Assembly (NCBI GenBank): GCA_013043965.1
Contig: JABEVF010000030.1
Coordinates: forward strand, 1-59,205
Direction of reading: 5' to 3'
From: Gallionella sp.
GTDB lineage: Bacteria > Pseudomonadota > Gammaproteobacteria > Burkholderiales > Gallionellaceae
Length of the DNA stretch: 59,205 nucleotides
Made by a program: the position numbers and the translations under genes. This document shows, one piece after another, positions 45,659 to 55,020 of the stretch; the first letter of the stretch is position 1, and every line of letters starts with the position of its first letter. The notes below the pieces were generated by a model that was not told where the DNA came from, searched no databases, and saw only the letters and a program-made list of their open reading frames with translations.

Positions 45659-46552
45659 ATGGGAATCTTAACCGTATACCTGCTTGTGACCCTATCTGCA
45701 TTTTTCTGGGGAGCAAATTTTCTGCTGGCCGGGCCTATCCTAGCCGATCTGCCCCCGCTGTGGGCTGCTGCCATGCGTTTCCTGCTAGGTGCGGCATTGA
45801 TGTTCATCATCGCCGGTGCGCGCAAGGAGAAAATGCTCGGTCCGCTAAGACGTCATGCACCAATCTATTTGCTGCTGGGGGTGGTAGGGATTACCGGGTT
45901 TAACTTGTTTTTCTTTTACGCGCTGCAGTCCACATCCGCCAATAGCGCCGCGCTCATCATGGCGACCAATCCTTTACTTACCGCACTACTGGCCATAGGA
46001 TTGTTAGGCGAACGGATAACGGTCCGGCATTTAGTGGCATTGCCTCTCGCACTGATTGGCGTGGCGGTGGTCATTTCCCAGGGAGACATGAACAAACTGG
46101 CATCCTTAAGTTTCGCGCATGGCGATCTGTTGATGCTGGCCGCCAATCTATCATGGGCGATGTACAACGTTCTGGTTCGCCGTTACATGCCGCAGGGTTC
46201 GTCCATCGTGAATACCAGCTGGATCATGGCGGCGGGAGCCATTCTACTGGTCTCGGTGGCTCTCGGTAGCGGTACTCACGTTGGTGCGCTTGATGCTAAA
46301 GCCAGCATTGCGATGCTCGTCATGGTGGTCGGCGGAACGGTGCTGGCCTATTTGTTCTGGAGTGTTGGGATCGCGCGTCTAGGCGCGGCGCGCACATCCA
46401 TTTTTCTTAATTTTGTTCCCGTGTTCGCGATGTTGGTGGGTGCCTTCCTCGGCAGTTTCCCTACATCAGCCCAAGTCTTCGGTGGCGTGCTCGTGCTCGG
46501 TGGTGTCACCATATCGATGTTTCCGCAACGTCGCATGGCGGTCAGTAAATAG
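45659..46552 (+). CDS. EamA/DMT family transporter
   Basis: A 297-residue inner-membrane protein with ten helices in two EamA repeats: first half MGILTVYLLVTLSAFFWGAN to about residue 140 (YALQSTSANSAALIMATNPL), second half AHGDLLMLAANLSWAMYNVL to GVLVLGGVTISMFPQRRMAV. Such drug/metabolite transporters export amino acids, metabolites or toxic compounds; the substrate cannot be read here. It is transcribed away from the LysR gene, and its neighbours downstream are two dehydrogenases. Confidence 0.9.
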   Translation: MGILTVYLLVTLSAFFWGANFLLAGPILADLPPLWAAAMRFLLGAALMFIIAGARKEKMLGPLRRHAPIYLLLGVVGITGFNLFFFYALQSTSANSAALIMATNPLLTALLAIGLLGERITVRHLVALPLALIGVAVVISQGDMNKLASLSFAHGDLLMLAANLSWAMYNVLVRRYMPQGSSIVNTSWIMAAGAILLVSVALGSGTHVGALDAKASIAMLVMVVGGTVLAYLFWSVGIARLGAARTSIFLNFVPVFAMLVGAFLGSFPTSAQVFGGVLVLGGVTISMFPQRRMAVSK

Positions 46553-46630
46553 ACGTTTAGATTGGAATGAGATTTATCCGTTAATCCGGTATTTCTATCG
46601 CAACACCATGTTAAACAGGAGAAAATTGTT

Positions 46631-47677
46631 ATGATAAAAAGCAAAGCGTATGCCGCACACAGTGCATCGAGTCTATTGGTCCCTTTTGAAATCCAGCGCC
46701 GTGACCCTGGCCCCGAGGATGTGCAGATTGAAATCCTTTATTCAGGTGTTTGCCATTCCGATCTGCATACGGCCCGCAACGAATGGAAGAACACCATCTA
46801 TCCTTCCGTACCAGGCCACGAAATCGTTGGCCGCGTGGTCGCAGTGGGAAACAAAGTGCGGGGTTTCAAGGTGGGCGACCTGGCAGGCGTGGGCTGCATG
46901 GTCGATAGTTGCGGGCATTGTCATTCCTGCAACGAGGGTGTGGAGCAATATTGCGAGAGCGGTTTTACGGGTACCTATAACGGCCCGGTGTTTGGCGGCG
47001 AGAATACCTTCGGCGGTTATTCCCAGAGCATCGTCGTCAAGGCATCCTTCGTGTTGCACATCAAGCATGACCAGCAGGATTTGGCAAGCGTAGCCCCGCT
47101 GCTGTGCGCCGGTATCACCACCTACTCGCCGTTGCGGCATTGGAGGGCAGGGCCCGGCAAAAAAGTGGGGATAGTCGGTCTCGGTGGGCTCGGCCACATG
47201 GGCGTGAAGATCGCCCATGCGATGGGTGCCCATGTGGTGTTGTTCACCACCTCACCCGGCAAGATTGCCGATGGCAAGCGGCTGGGGGCCGACGAGGTTT
47301 GCATTTCCACAGACACGAAGCAAATGGCATCTTATGCCAACCAGCTCGACTTTATTCTGAACACGGTCGCAGCACCCCACAACCTGGATGCATTCCTGCA
47401 GCTGCTCAAACTCGATGGGGCGATGACCCTGGTAGGGGCTCCGGCAGAGCCGCATCCTTCACCTAATGTGTTCAACCTGATATTCAAGCGCCGCCAACTG
47501 GCCGGTTCGCTGATAGGCGGGATAAGCGAGACCCAGGAAATGCTAGATTTCTGCGCGCAACATAAAATCGTCTCGGATATCGAGCTGATCGACATGGCAT
47601 ACATCAACACCGCATATGAGCGCATGCTCAAAAGCGATGTGAAATATCGTTTCGTCATCGACATGGCGAAGTGGTGA
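46631..47677 (+). CDS. Zinc-dependent alcohol dehydrogenase (cinnamyl alcohol/YahK-like)
   Basis: A 348-residue medium-chain dehydrogenase. The catalytic zinc region reads YSGVCHSDLHTARNEW and YPSVPGHEIVGRVVAVGNKV, the structural zinc cysteines are in CGHCHSCNEGVEQYCESGFT, and the NADP(H)-type Rossmann motif is GIVGLGGLGHMGVKIAHAMG. The pattern matches the YahK/cinnamyl alcohol dehydrogenase group, broad-range NADPH-dependent aldehyde reductases. GGAG precedes the ATG. It lies 78 bases after the transporter gene and 30 before the next dehydrogenase; the two may act successively on an aldehyde and a hydroxy acid. Confidence 0.93.
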   Translation: MIKSKAYAAHSASSLLVPFEIQRRDPGPEDVQIEILYSGVCHSDLHTARNEWKNTIYPSVPGHEIVGRVVAVGNKVRGFKVGDLAGVGCMVDSCGHCHSCNEGVEQYCESGFTGTYNGPVFGGENTFGGYSQSIVVKASFVLHIKHDQQDLASVAPLLCAGITTYSPLRHWRAGPGKKVGIVGLGGLGHMGVKIAHAMGAHVVLFTTSPGKIADGKRLGADEVCISTDTKQMASYANQLDFILNTVAAPHNLDAFLQLLKLDGAMTLVGAPAEPHPSPNVFNLIFKRRQLAGSLIGGISETQEMLDFCAQHKIVSDIELIDMAYINTAYERMLKSDVKYRFVIDMAKW

Positions 47678-47707
47678 TAGTTACGCGTCTGGTTTTTGGA
47701 GAACATA

Positions 47708-48589
47708 ATGAAAATAGGATTTATCGGACTGGGGCGTATGGGTGCAGGCATGGCTTCCTGCATTTGTCAGGCAGGGTATGACCTCACGGTATTCAACCGG
47801 TCTGCGGAACGCATGCAGGCTCTGGTTGGTGCGGGAGCCAACGCCGCGAAGAATATCGCCGAGGTTTGCGCCGCTGATGTTGTCTTCACCATGTTGGCGG
47901 ATGATAAGGCGCTAGAGGACGTGGCTCTGGGTCCCGCCGGGATTCTGGAGTATCTCAAACCCGGTGCCATACATGTCTCATGCAGCACGGTGAGTGTCGC
48001 TTTATCGGCGCGCCTGGCACTAGCGCATAGCCAAGAACAGCAAGGCTATATTGCCGCTCCCGTATTCGGCAGGCCGGAAGCCGCCGCAGCCGGCAAGCTT
48101 TTCATGGTTGCGGCAGGCAAGCGCGACCTCATCGAAAGCATCCAAGCGTTGCTTGATATTCTTGGCCAGCATACTTTCATCGTGTCTGAGGTTCCGGAAA
48201 AGGCCAATCTGGTGAAATTGAGCGGGAATTTTCTGATCGCAACTGTCATAGAGTCGTTGGGTGAGGCCATGTCCTTGGTGGAAAAGGGCGGAGTGGACCG
48301 GCATCAATACCTCGAGCTCCTTACCTCCAGCCTGTTCAACGTTCCGGTATATAAAAACTATGGGGCCATGATTGCTGAACGACAGTTTGAGCCTGCCGGT
48401 TTTGCAGCCCATCTTGGGCAAAAAGATGTGCGGCTAGTCCTTGCAGCTGCAGAAGACTTGAAAGTACCTCTGCCGTTCGCAAGTATTTTACGTGATCGTT
48501 TCCTTAATCTCGTGGCGCATGGCGGCGAGGATTTAGACTGGTCAGCCGTAGGTGGCCTTGCCGCTAAAGATGCGGCCCTGCTTCCTTAA
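47708..48589 (+). CDS. Beta-hydroxyacid dehydrogenase family protein
   Basis: A 293-residue NAD(P)-dependent enzyme of the 3-hydroxyisobutyrate dehydrogenase family: MKIGFIGLGRMGAGMASCIC (dinucleotide fold), the substrate region IHVSCSTVSVALSARLALAH, GRPEAAAAGKLFMVAAGKRD and the catalytic Lys in KANLVKLSGNFLIATVIESL. The ATG at 47708 with GGAG ten bases before it is preferred over the TTG at 47696. Related enzymes act on glyoxylate, succinic semialdehyde or hydroxyisobutyrate. The gene ends overlapping, tail-to-tail by four bases, the small secreted protein gene on the other strand. Confidence 0.92.
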   Translation: MKIGFIGLGRMGAGMASCICQAGYDLTVFNRSAERMQALVGAGANAAKNIAEVCAADVVFTMLADDKALEDVALGPAGILEYLKPGAIHVSCSTVSVALSARLALAHSQEQQGYIAAPVFGRPEAAAAGKLFMVAAGKRDLIESIQALLDILGQHTFIVSEVPEKANLVKLSGNFLIATVIESLGEAMSLVEKGGVDRHQYLELLTSSLFNVPVYKNYGAMIAERQFEPAGFAAHLGQKDVRLVLAAAEDLKVPLPFASILRDRFLNLVAHGGEDLDWSAVGGLAAKDAALLP

Positions 48590-48870
48590 AGGCTCGAGTA
48601 CACGGTTACAGCAAAAGAATGCTTGTCAGGTTGGGCGAGCATCTTTTTTTCATGTGCGCGTTCCCCGTTTAACCAAATCGTCGACAAGGCGCGCGGACCA
48701 TGGTCTATCGGCATCGCCTGCTTTTCCAGTATGGCCTTGTTGTGCAGGGCAGACATCCTGCGTGCATCTTGGATGATTGACCAATCGGGGCCAGCAACTG
48801 CAAGCAGGGGAAGCAAAGATATAGCCAACACACTTGCGTTCGTAATGCGCTTGAATATTATTTTCACCAT
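48586..48870 (-). CDS. Small secreted protein of unknown function
   Basis: A 94-residue protein with a clear signal peptide (MVKIIFKRITNASVLAISLL, then PLLAVAG) and a mature part of about 65 residues containing ARRMSALHNKAILEKQAMPI, DHGPRALSTIWLN. No known domain is recognised. AAGGATAA precedes the ATG at a good distance. The gap to the next gene on this strand is 248 bases, which probably holds its promoter. A real gene is likely, but the function is unknown. Confidence 0.6.
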   Translation of the reverse strand: MVKIIFKRITNASVLAISLLPLLAVAGPDWSIIQDARRMSALHNKAILEKQAMPIDHGPRALSTIWLNGERAHEKKMLAQPDKHSFAVTVYSSL

Positions 48871-49118
48871 GAGATTATCCTTTTTGGTTTGGATAAAATT
48901 AAAAACAGGATGTAGTGCCTGTATGGTTGATCAAGCAGGTTCTGTGCCAATAAATTTGTATTGCATAACAGATGGTTGGATAAATCCCCGTGGTTGCAGC
49001 AAAGAGTTTGCGCACCAAAACCCAGCATAACAGAAGGTTTTCGCACCACTTGAAGATATGCAGTTGAAATCCATGCACAGCCCTGTGCCAAAGACTTACC
49101 GGTGACCGGGGGTAACGT

Positions 49119-50207
49119 CTACGGTTGCGTCACCAGTCGGTAGGAGCTTGGCACGTTGAATACGCTATCGTGCAATGGTTCAATCTTGAGCGATTTGACT
49201 TCCGACGTGAACGAGAATATCGGCTCTCTTTCCGCTGCCTTGATCGCCTCGTCGGTTTTTTTCTTGGTGAACATTCCGGCGAGACCGGAAACCATGCCGC
49301 TGGCACTGGTGGGTATCGAAGTATTGCTGTTTGACCCATCTTTGGCCTTAGGCTCTTTGGGCGCGCAGGCATTGCCATCCATGTCCCATGTCAGTTGGAT
49401 GGATATGGGATAACCCCTGATTTTCCCCATCTGCTTTCCGGCATCAAAGAAGGCGCTACGCGCACTGGCATTCAGTGAGTTGGCGAGATATGCCGAGATC
49501 AGTTTGGCGGCTTCTGCCGGAAGGATCTGTGGTTTGCTCATATCTGAAGTCGCGCCGGAAAATGCCATCTCATAACGCTCTTCGATATCCAATGTTTCGC
49601 GCATGGCCGCGGTCAAGGGTGTGGTCCAGACATCGATGTTCAAGGTGCTAGTGGTATTTCGCGAAGCTTTATCGCGCAGATTGATGACCCACGCAATCTG
49701 GTATTCGTCCGTGTCGAAACCGTTGATGGATCTTTTTTGCCCGGTCGGTTTGACCGTGAAATGATTGCTCGCGATACTCATGGTACAACCCGATTCATGT
49801 TGGGCTTCCAGCGGTTTAGCAGTTGCATTTTGTATGGGCGGTTTTTGAGAGGGTTCCACACAGCCCTTCAACGGGCATTCGCGGTACTCCGATTTTTCTG
49901 TATCGAGCGACCATTGCAGATTGCGGTCGATACGCCATATTGTTGTCGAAGAGCGTGTCCCGATCAAAAATCCGGAATACGTGCCAGTACCTTTAAACGT
50001 GGTGTGATCCCGACGCATATCGGGACGTACAAAATGTTTATCATTGGCTTCGGAGGGAAAAACCCCCTTGATGCCGTTGTTGACGATCTGTCTTTCTATG
50101 ACGGCAGTGGGATGAAGGGGGGTGGTATCGGCGATTCCAGGCGGTTTGGTGGCGCACCCGGCGATGCCGGCCGAGACAACGGTGATACATAGAAGAGCCT
50201 GTAGCAT
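49119..50207 (-). CDS. Uncharacterised lipoprotein
   Basis: A 362-residue protein beginning MLQALLCITVVSAGIAGCAT, a lipoprotein signal with lipobox IAGC. GGGGAGAAAAAC before the ATG at 50207 makes this start preferable to an in-frame codon at 50264. The mature protein contains predicted beta-rich segments (GTGTYSGFLIGTRSSTTIWR, YQIAWVINLRDKASRNTTST, KIRGYPISIQLTWDMDGNAC) and a low-complexity KAKDGSNSNTSIPTSASGM before KKKTDEAIKAAEREPIFSF. Its overall layout suggests an envelope protein; I do not recognise the family. It is 85 bases downstream of the M48 protease gene. Confidence 0.75.
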   Translation of the reverse strand: MLQALLCITVVSAGIAGCATKPPGIADTTPLHPTAVIERQIVNNGIKGVFPSEANDKHFVRPDMRRDHTTFKGTGTYSGFLIGTRSSTTIWRIDRNLQWSLDTEKSEYRECPLKGCVEPSQKPPIQNATAKPLEAQHESGCTMSIASNHFTVKPTGQKRSINGFDTDEYQIAWVINLRDKASRNTTSTLNIDVWTTPLTAAMRETLDIEERYEMAFSGATSDMSKPQILPAEAAKLISAYLANSLNASARSAFFDAGKQMGKIRGYPISIQLTWDMDGNACAPKEPKAKDGSNSNTSIPTSASGMVSGLAGMFTKKKTDEAIKAAEREPIFSFTSEVKSLKIEPLHDSVFNVPSSYRLVTQP

Positions 50208-50292
50208 GTTTTTCTCCCCGTGTTGGTTCCCATATCGCATGATGAGGATTTTCGGATAGATCAAGTGGCGATAAATTATTTGCTGTCGTTTT

Positions 50293-51141
50293 TTATTTCA
50301 GCTCTGCCAATTCGCTGTTGTAGCGCTTGTCGGTCTGGTCAGGGGCAGGGTAGCCATCGAAATTATTCGCCATGATCTTATCCAGCAAGTTGAGGCGGTC
50401 GCGAGGCGCTGGATGGGTTTTGAACATCAGTGCCAGCGAGGAGTCTTGTGCGTTGGCCGCATCCAGCATCTGCAACACGGCGGGTAAGCCGTAAGGGTCG
50501 TATCCCGCCCGCGTGGCGATGACGATACCCTTGCGGTCTGCCTCGAATTCGTCGTTCTTGTCCAAACCGCGCGCATAAACCTCGGTGCCGGCCTGGACGG
50601 CTTTATCCAGCAACGGATTGCCTTTGTCATTGATCACTTCGCCGGCCAAGTCGCTCGCGATGTTCATCCTCGCCGTTTTTTGCAATGCGGCCAGGTGATG
50701 TTTGCTCAGCACATGCACCATTTCATGTGCCAATACGCCCGCCAGTTCCGATTCATTGGTAAGCCTTTGCAGCAATCCCTTGGTTATGAAAATCGTGCCG
50801 CCCGGTGTGGCGAAAGCATTCAGATCTGTGCTTTGCAGCACACCGAACTGCCAGGGCAGGTCGGGTCTATCCGTTTGCAAACTCAGCCAGCGCCCGACTC
50901 GATTCACATAGACCTGTGCTCCAGGGTTGTCCAACAACGGCGATGCGCCAAGCAGATTGGCTGCGATGCCGTGACCCAGCTCGATCTCTTGGGGTTCCGT
51001 GACAGGCCTGTTGGCCTGCTGGACTTTTTGCAGTGTTTGACCGCCGACCTGCAAGGCTTTTTGCCAATCGAGCTCGAATGCGAGTGCCGAACCGGAAAGC
51101 AGTAGAGTGATGCCTGAAAAAAACAGTTTGAGCTTGTACAT
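50293..51141 (-). CDS. M48 family zinc metalloprotease (BepA/LoiP-like)
   Basis: A 282-residue periplasmic protease with a signal peptide (LKLFFSGITLLLSGSALAFE). The zinc motif HEMVH is in LAGVLAHEMVHVLSKHHLAA, and a third ligand Glu is in DEFEADRKGIVIATRAGYDP. FATPGGTIFITKGLLQRLTN is the usual substrate-groove region, and THPAPRDRLNLLDKIM the C-terminal motif. Relatives act in quality control of outer-membrane proteins. No lipobox is seen. It follows the SH3-domain gene by 20 bases. Confidence 0.92.
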   Translation of the reverse strand: MYKLKLFFSGITLLLSGSALAFELDWQKALQVGGQTLQKVQQANRPVTEPQEIELGHGIAANLLGASPLLDNPGAQVYVNRVGRWLSLQTDRPDLPWQFGVLQSTDLNAFATPGGTIFITKGLLQRLTNESELAGVLAHEMVHVLSKHHLAALQKTARMNIASDLAGEVINDKGNPLLDKAVQAGTEVYARGLDKNDEFEADRKGIVIATRAGYDPYGLPAVLQMLDAANAQDSSLALMFKTHPAPRDRLNLLDKIMANNFDGYPAPDQTDKRYNSELAELK

Positions 51142-51161
51142 GATTGTTTTCCTTTTCAGGA

Positions 51162-51653
51162 TCAGTTGCCGTTGGCCGGGATGAAATCCAGCACCTGTGC
51201 ATTCAGCTTGCCATCGCGAGCGAATTTCTCAGCCTGATTCTTGTCTGCCGCATAGTTCTGCATCTTGGCGAGCTCTGCCGGGTTGGGCTTGGCATTTTGC
51301 AAGTCTGCTTCCGACAGCCCGCGCACACCGGTCGCCACGGTGATGCCGCTGCTGCCCGACCGTCCCAGATTGAACAGGCTTTGCAGCCCGCTGTCGCCTC
51401 GTTTGGCACTGCTGCTGCGCAGGTTGAGCATCTTCACCCACCCGTCGCCCTGATCGCTGCCGATCATTACCCAGCCACCCTGGCGCTGGATGACTTGCAC
51501 GCGGGCTTTTTCTAGCAGCATGCCGACAGTTTCGGCATCGCTAAACGGTTGTTGTTTGATCTCGGTCGCGCGTACCGTATAAGAGACTTGCTGTTCGGCA
51601 TACACCACGAGCGGAAACCAACCCAGTAGCAGCAATGCGAATATCTTTTTCAT
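51162..51653 (-). CDS. Periplasmic SH3-domain protein
   Basis: A 163-residue protein with signal peptide (MKKIFALLLLGWFPLVVYAE) and an SH3-like segment at residues about 25-80 (VSYTVRATEIKQQPFSDAET, VGMLLEKARVQVIQRQGGWV, MIGSDQGDGWVKMLNLR). The remainder is unusual: SGITVATGVRGLSEADLQNA and KMQNYAADKNQAEKFARDGK. Similar proteins lie beside M48 protease and adenylate cyclase genes in betaproteobacteria. Its start overlaps the cyclase stop (ATGA), so the two are translationally coupled. Confidence 0.82.
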   Translation of the reverse strand: MKKIFALLLLGWFPLVVYAEQQVSYTVRATEIKQQPFSDAETVGMLLEKARVQVIQRQGGWVMIGSDQGDGWVKMLNLRSSSAKRGDSGLQSLFNLGRSGSSGITVATGVRGLSEADLQNAKPNPAELAKMQNYAADKNQAEKFARDGKLNAQVLDFIPANGN

Positions 51654-53488
51654 GATCTCCCCTTGGGAAAAAACAACTCGACTTCTTGCAAGCGCCCCTT
51701 GACCTTATAAGAGCCTCTCGGCGTAAAGTCAAATGCCCCGCCGCAGCGCGCGACGGTATCGCCGGACACCAGGATACGCGCCACGCCTTTGGTCAGCCCC
51801 TCGATGCGGCTGGACAGATTGACGGTGTCGCCAATGGCGGTGTAATCGAGTCTTTCATCCGAGCCGATGAAACCGACCACGGCCTTGCCGCTATGGATGC
51901 CGATGCCCACATCGAAATCTTTGCCTTCGTCGCCCAACTCTTGTTTGAACTTCAGCAGACATTGCTCCATGTCGATGGCCGCTGCGACCGCGTGAGCCGC
52001 GTGTTGCGGGTCGTCCTGGGGCGCGCCCCAGAACGCCATGATGGCATCGCCGATAAACTTGTCCAGCGTGCCACCGTGACGAAAGATGATCGCGACCTGC
52101 AAGCTGAAATAGCGGTTGAGCAGGGCCACGATCTGTTCCGGGGTATGGCTTTCCGACATGGTGGTAAAGCCGCGTATATCGGAAAACAGGACGGTGATAT
52201 CGCGTGCCTGGCCGCTCAACGATTGCGGTGTTTCGCCTTGCGACACCAAGGATGCGACCACGCGTGGATCGAGAAAACGATTGAACATGCGCACGGTCTG
52301 TTCGCGCGATTTTTTCTCGCGCAAATACTCGCTGAGTGCGGCCGCAAAATAAAATCCCCAGCCGAACAGCAAGGGGGTGAATAGGGCCAGGCTGGTCAAG
52401 CGTGTCATCGCAAAATACTGGGCGGCCAGCAACACGATGTTCGCCACCAGGAGTGCGCCGCCGATCTTGAACGCGTCGATACGTTTGGCGAACAGTGGCA
52501 GTTGCAGGGCCACGAGCAGCAGGGCCACGAGCGGCGCTAAATAAGCCGGAGCGGCGGTGACGTGGCGTTGGTTCTTGAGATTGTCGATGGCCGTGGCGAG
52601 TATCGCGGTGCCCGAGTACAGGTTAGATAGCGGTGTGGCGCGGATATCATGTAAACCGGTCGCGCTGCTGCCGATGATGACGATCTTGCCGCTCAATTCG
52701 TGTGTGTCGCGCAGCGGTTTTTGCCGTGACTGATCGGCATACAGCTCGCTGTAAGAGATGTGTTGGTATGGGGTTTGACCGCCGCGCCAGTGCAGGATGA
52801 TGTGTTCCTGATCGGGTGTCGCGATGCCCAAGCCGCGCATCACGCGCGCGGGCAGCGACTCCAGTTGCCAACCGCCGATGTCGCGGCGCACATCATAACG
52901 GCGTGCGATGCCGTCTTTATCCTCGGTGAAATTGATCAACCCCACGCGCCATGATGAGGGGTCTATGGCCTGTGGCGGCAGCAAAATGGCGCGCGCATTC
53001 TGATCGGCATCGGCGCGATGCGGGATGTCGGTGACCTTGGCCAGCTCCGCCAGCGGCACGCCGGTAGCCTGATTGCCATCCAGTTGCAGTATCGGAAAAT
53101 AGACGTTGTGCATGTCGTGCAACACGTCGTTGAACATCTGGTCGCTTTCGGGCCGATAGCGATCCGGTTCGCCGAACAAAATATCGAACACGATGGCGGC
53201 GGGTTTTTGCCGGGCGATGCCCTGCAACAGTTCGCCGTGCACCGCGCGCGGCCAGGGCCAGCTACCCGCCACATCCTGCATGGACGCGATGCTGGCTTCG
53301 TCTATATCGACGATGACGATGTCGGGGTCGGGCTGGAGCTTGGATGCAAGCGAGCGCACGAACACATCCGAGAGGCGGTTATCCGGTGTGCCGAACGCGT
53401 TGACCCATATCCCATTGAGTGTGATGAGCAGCACCAAAACCAAGGCCAGCAGGTGGATGCGGGTGAGCGGTGATCTTTTCGTGTTCAT
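51650..53488 (-). CDS. CHASE2 domain adenylate/guanylate cyclase
   Basis: A 612-residue integral membrane signalling enzyme. A first helix (HLLALVLVLLITLNGIWVNA) is followed by an extracytoplasmic CHASE2 sensor domain, residues about 35-325 (IVIVDIDEASIASMQDVAGS, WPWPRAVHGELLQGI, GKIVIIGSSATGLHDIRATP), three membrane helices, and a class III cyclase domain at about 425-600 with the metal-binding Asp residues in VLFSDIRGFTTMSESHTPEQ and GGTLDKFIGDAIMAFWGAPQ. The Lys in LDKFIGD and the Asp-Tyr-Thr region LDYTAIGDTVNLSSRIEGLT favour adenylate cyclase. It heads an operon with the SH3 and M48 protease genes. Confidence 0.92.
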   Translation of the reverse strand: MNTKRSPLTRIHLLALVLVLLITLNGIWVNAFGTPDNRLSDVFVRSLASKLQPDPDIVIVDIDEASIASMQDVAGSWPWPRAVHGELLQGIARQKPAAIVFDILFGEPDRYRPESDQMFNDVLHDMHNVYFPILQLDGNQATGVPLAELAKVTDIPHRADADQNARAILLPPQAIDPSSWRVGLINFTEDKDGIARRYDVRRDIGGWQLESLPARVMRGLGIATPDQEHIILHWRGGQTPYQHISYSELYADQSRQKPLRDTHELSGKIVIIGSSATGLHDIRATPLSNLYSGTAILATAIDNLKNQRHVTAAPAYLAPLVALLLVALQLPLFAKRIDAFKIGGALLVANIVLLAAQYFAMTRLTSLALFTPLLFGWGFYFAAALSEYLREKKSREQTVRMFNRFLDPRVVASLVSQGETPQSLSGQARDITVLFSDIRGFTTMSESHTPEQIVALLNRYFSLQVAIIFRHGGTLDKFIGDAIMAFWGAPQDDPQHAAHAVAAAIDMEQCLLKFKQELGDEGKDFDVGIGIHSGKAVVGFIGSDERLDYTAIGDTVNLSSRIEGLTKGVARILVSGDTVARCGGAFDFTPRGSYKVKGRLQEVELFFPKGRS

Positions 53489-53520
53489 CCTGGGACTGCC
53501 CCCGGTTTTTCAGTGGGCCT

Positions 53521-54546
53521 TTATGGCAGCGCGTATGGCAGCGTCAGAAATTCTAGCGCGACTCCCGCAGCAGTCCGCACTACCGCACTCTCCACGCTGG
53601 CGGTCTGGATGACCGCCAGAATGTCATAGCCGCCGTCCGGCGCGGGCGCGGCATTGGCGATCATGCCGCTGGCTTGCCCTTCCATGTCCGCGCTGAACAA
53701 TTCGTCGCCCGCCTGCGGCGCATCGGGGCAGGCCAAGTGTGCCAGATACATGCGGCGTTTCAGTTTGCCCAAGTAGTGCATGCGCGCCACGATCTCCTGT
53801 CCGGGGTAGCAGCCTTTCTTGAAATTGATGCCGCCGAGCACGTCCAGATTCGCCATTTGCGGCACGAATTCTTCCTGAGTCTTAGGCAAGACCACGGGGA
53901 TGCCGGAATGTATGTTAAGCCAGTCCCAGCACACGCTGCCCACAGTCTGCGCGTCAGCGTTGATTGCCGTCCATAATTTCTCCGCGTGCTGCGGCGTGGT
54001 ATTGAGCTGATAGCGTGTGTCGTTGATTTTCAGAACATGAACCTGTTCGGTGGCCAGGCAGGATAGATTTTCTTGCGGCAAATCGCCCAGCAAGTCGCGC
54101 AAAATCGCTTCAGCCCTGACACCCGCAACACCCAGCGAGACACGCTCATGGTTGGCATCGCTGAGTTTGACTTTGGCGCGCAGCACATACATGGAAAGTT
54201 TCTTGCGCAAAGGCTCAAGGAGGGTGATCGGCAGTTGCAACAAATAATCCTCGCCTTCGCGCCAGATCAGAAACACCGCCAACATGCGTCCCTTGGCCGT
54301 ATTGAAACTGCTGAGCTGTGCGTGTGTGCCGTCCACATTGCGGATGTCGTTGCTCAGTAGATTTTGTAAAAATGTCTGCGCGTCTTCACCGCTCACGCGC
54401 AGCGTGCCGAACTGACTGAGGTCGCACAGCACCGTGTGGTGCGCGGCGGCATTCAATTCGGCATTTTGGTTGCCAAAATGTTGCACCACGCCATCCGCGA
54501 GGTGCGCATGGTGTTCGGTCAGGAAATTTTGCCAGTCGGTATTCAT
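53521..54546 (-). CDS. ygfZ: YgfZ/GcvT-type folate-binding protein of iron-sulphur cluster repair
   Basis: A 341-residue protein with the aminomethyltransferase-like fold: HHTVLCDLSQFGTLRVSGED, AQTFLQNLLSNDIRNVDGTH, AQLSSFNTAKGRMLAVFLIW. The YgfZ signature KGCYPGQE is present in NFKKGCYPGQEIVARMHYLG. Such proteins help maintain some Fe-S enzymes such as MiaB through tetrahydrofolate. It stands 32 bases upstream of the cyclase gene on the same strand and 21 bases downstream of the small membrane protein gene. Confidence 0.94.
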   Translation of the reverse strand: MNTDWQNFLTEHHAHLADGVVQHFGNQNAELNAAAHHTVLCDLSQFGTLRVSGEDAQTFLQNLLSNDIRNVDGTHAQLSSFNTAKGRMLAVFLIWREGEDYLLQLPITLLEPLRKKLSMYVLRAKVKLSDANHERVSLGVAGVRAEAILRDLLGDLPQENLSCLATEQVHVLKINDTRYQLNTTPQHAEKLWTAINADAQTVGSVCWDWLNIHSGIPVVLPKTQEEFVPQMANLDVLGGINFKKGCYPGQEIVARMHYLGKLKRRMYLAHLACPDAPQAGDELFSADMEGQASGMIANAAPAPDGGYDILAVIQTASVESAVVRTAAGVALEFLTLPYALP

Positions 54547-54567
54547 AGTGTGGTTCAGGTAGAGTGG

Positions 54568-54918
54568 CTACAAAGAGATGCCGAAACGTTTTAACAGGGG
54601 CAGCAAAGCCAGATAGGCGCAGGCCGTTGCCGCCATGGACAGGCTTAAGCCGAGCCAGAAATTCAAGCCCTGCCTGAGCATGAAGGCAAAAGCCAGAAAC
54701 AGGATCAAAGAGGGCAGCACCAGCCAGAATATCTGTCCCGAGAGCTCCGCGAGTTGTTCATTGGGGGTCGATTCTACATGCAACCAGATGAAGGCCAGCA
54801 CCGATGTGATGGGCAATGAAGCGACCAGCGCGGCGAATCCCGAGTGACGTTTGGCGATTTCAGAAATGGCCAGGATCAGCAAAGCGGAAACGATGATTTT
54901 TATCAGATAGTAGAGCAT
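54568..54918 (-). CDS. DUF3147 family membrane protein
   Basis: A 116-residue protein with four predicted membrane helices: LYYLIKIIVSALLILAISEI, FAALVASLPITSVLAFIWLH, FWLVLPSLILFLAFAFMLRQ, GLNFWLGLSLSMAATACAYL. The pattern fits DUF3147. Role unknown. It is divergent from the peptide-binding protein gene, with about 100 bases between starts. Confidence 0.82.
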   Translation of the reverse strand: MLYYLIKIIVSALLILAISEIAKRHSGFAALVASLPITSVLAFIWLHVESTPNEQLAELSGQIFWLVLPSLILFLAFAFMLRQGLNFWLGLSLSMAATACAYLALLPLLKRFGISL

Positions 54919-55020
54919 GGGCAGGAAGCAAAAAATGCAGTGAGTGCAGTGTTGTCCATGCCATACGGGATGTCAACCTTGCCATGACGCGAGGGGCTGA
55001 TTCCGCTAAACTCGCGCACT

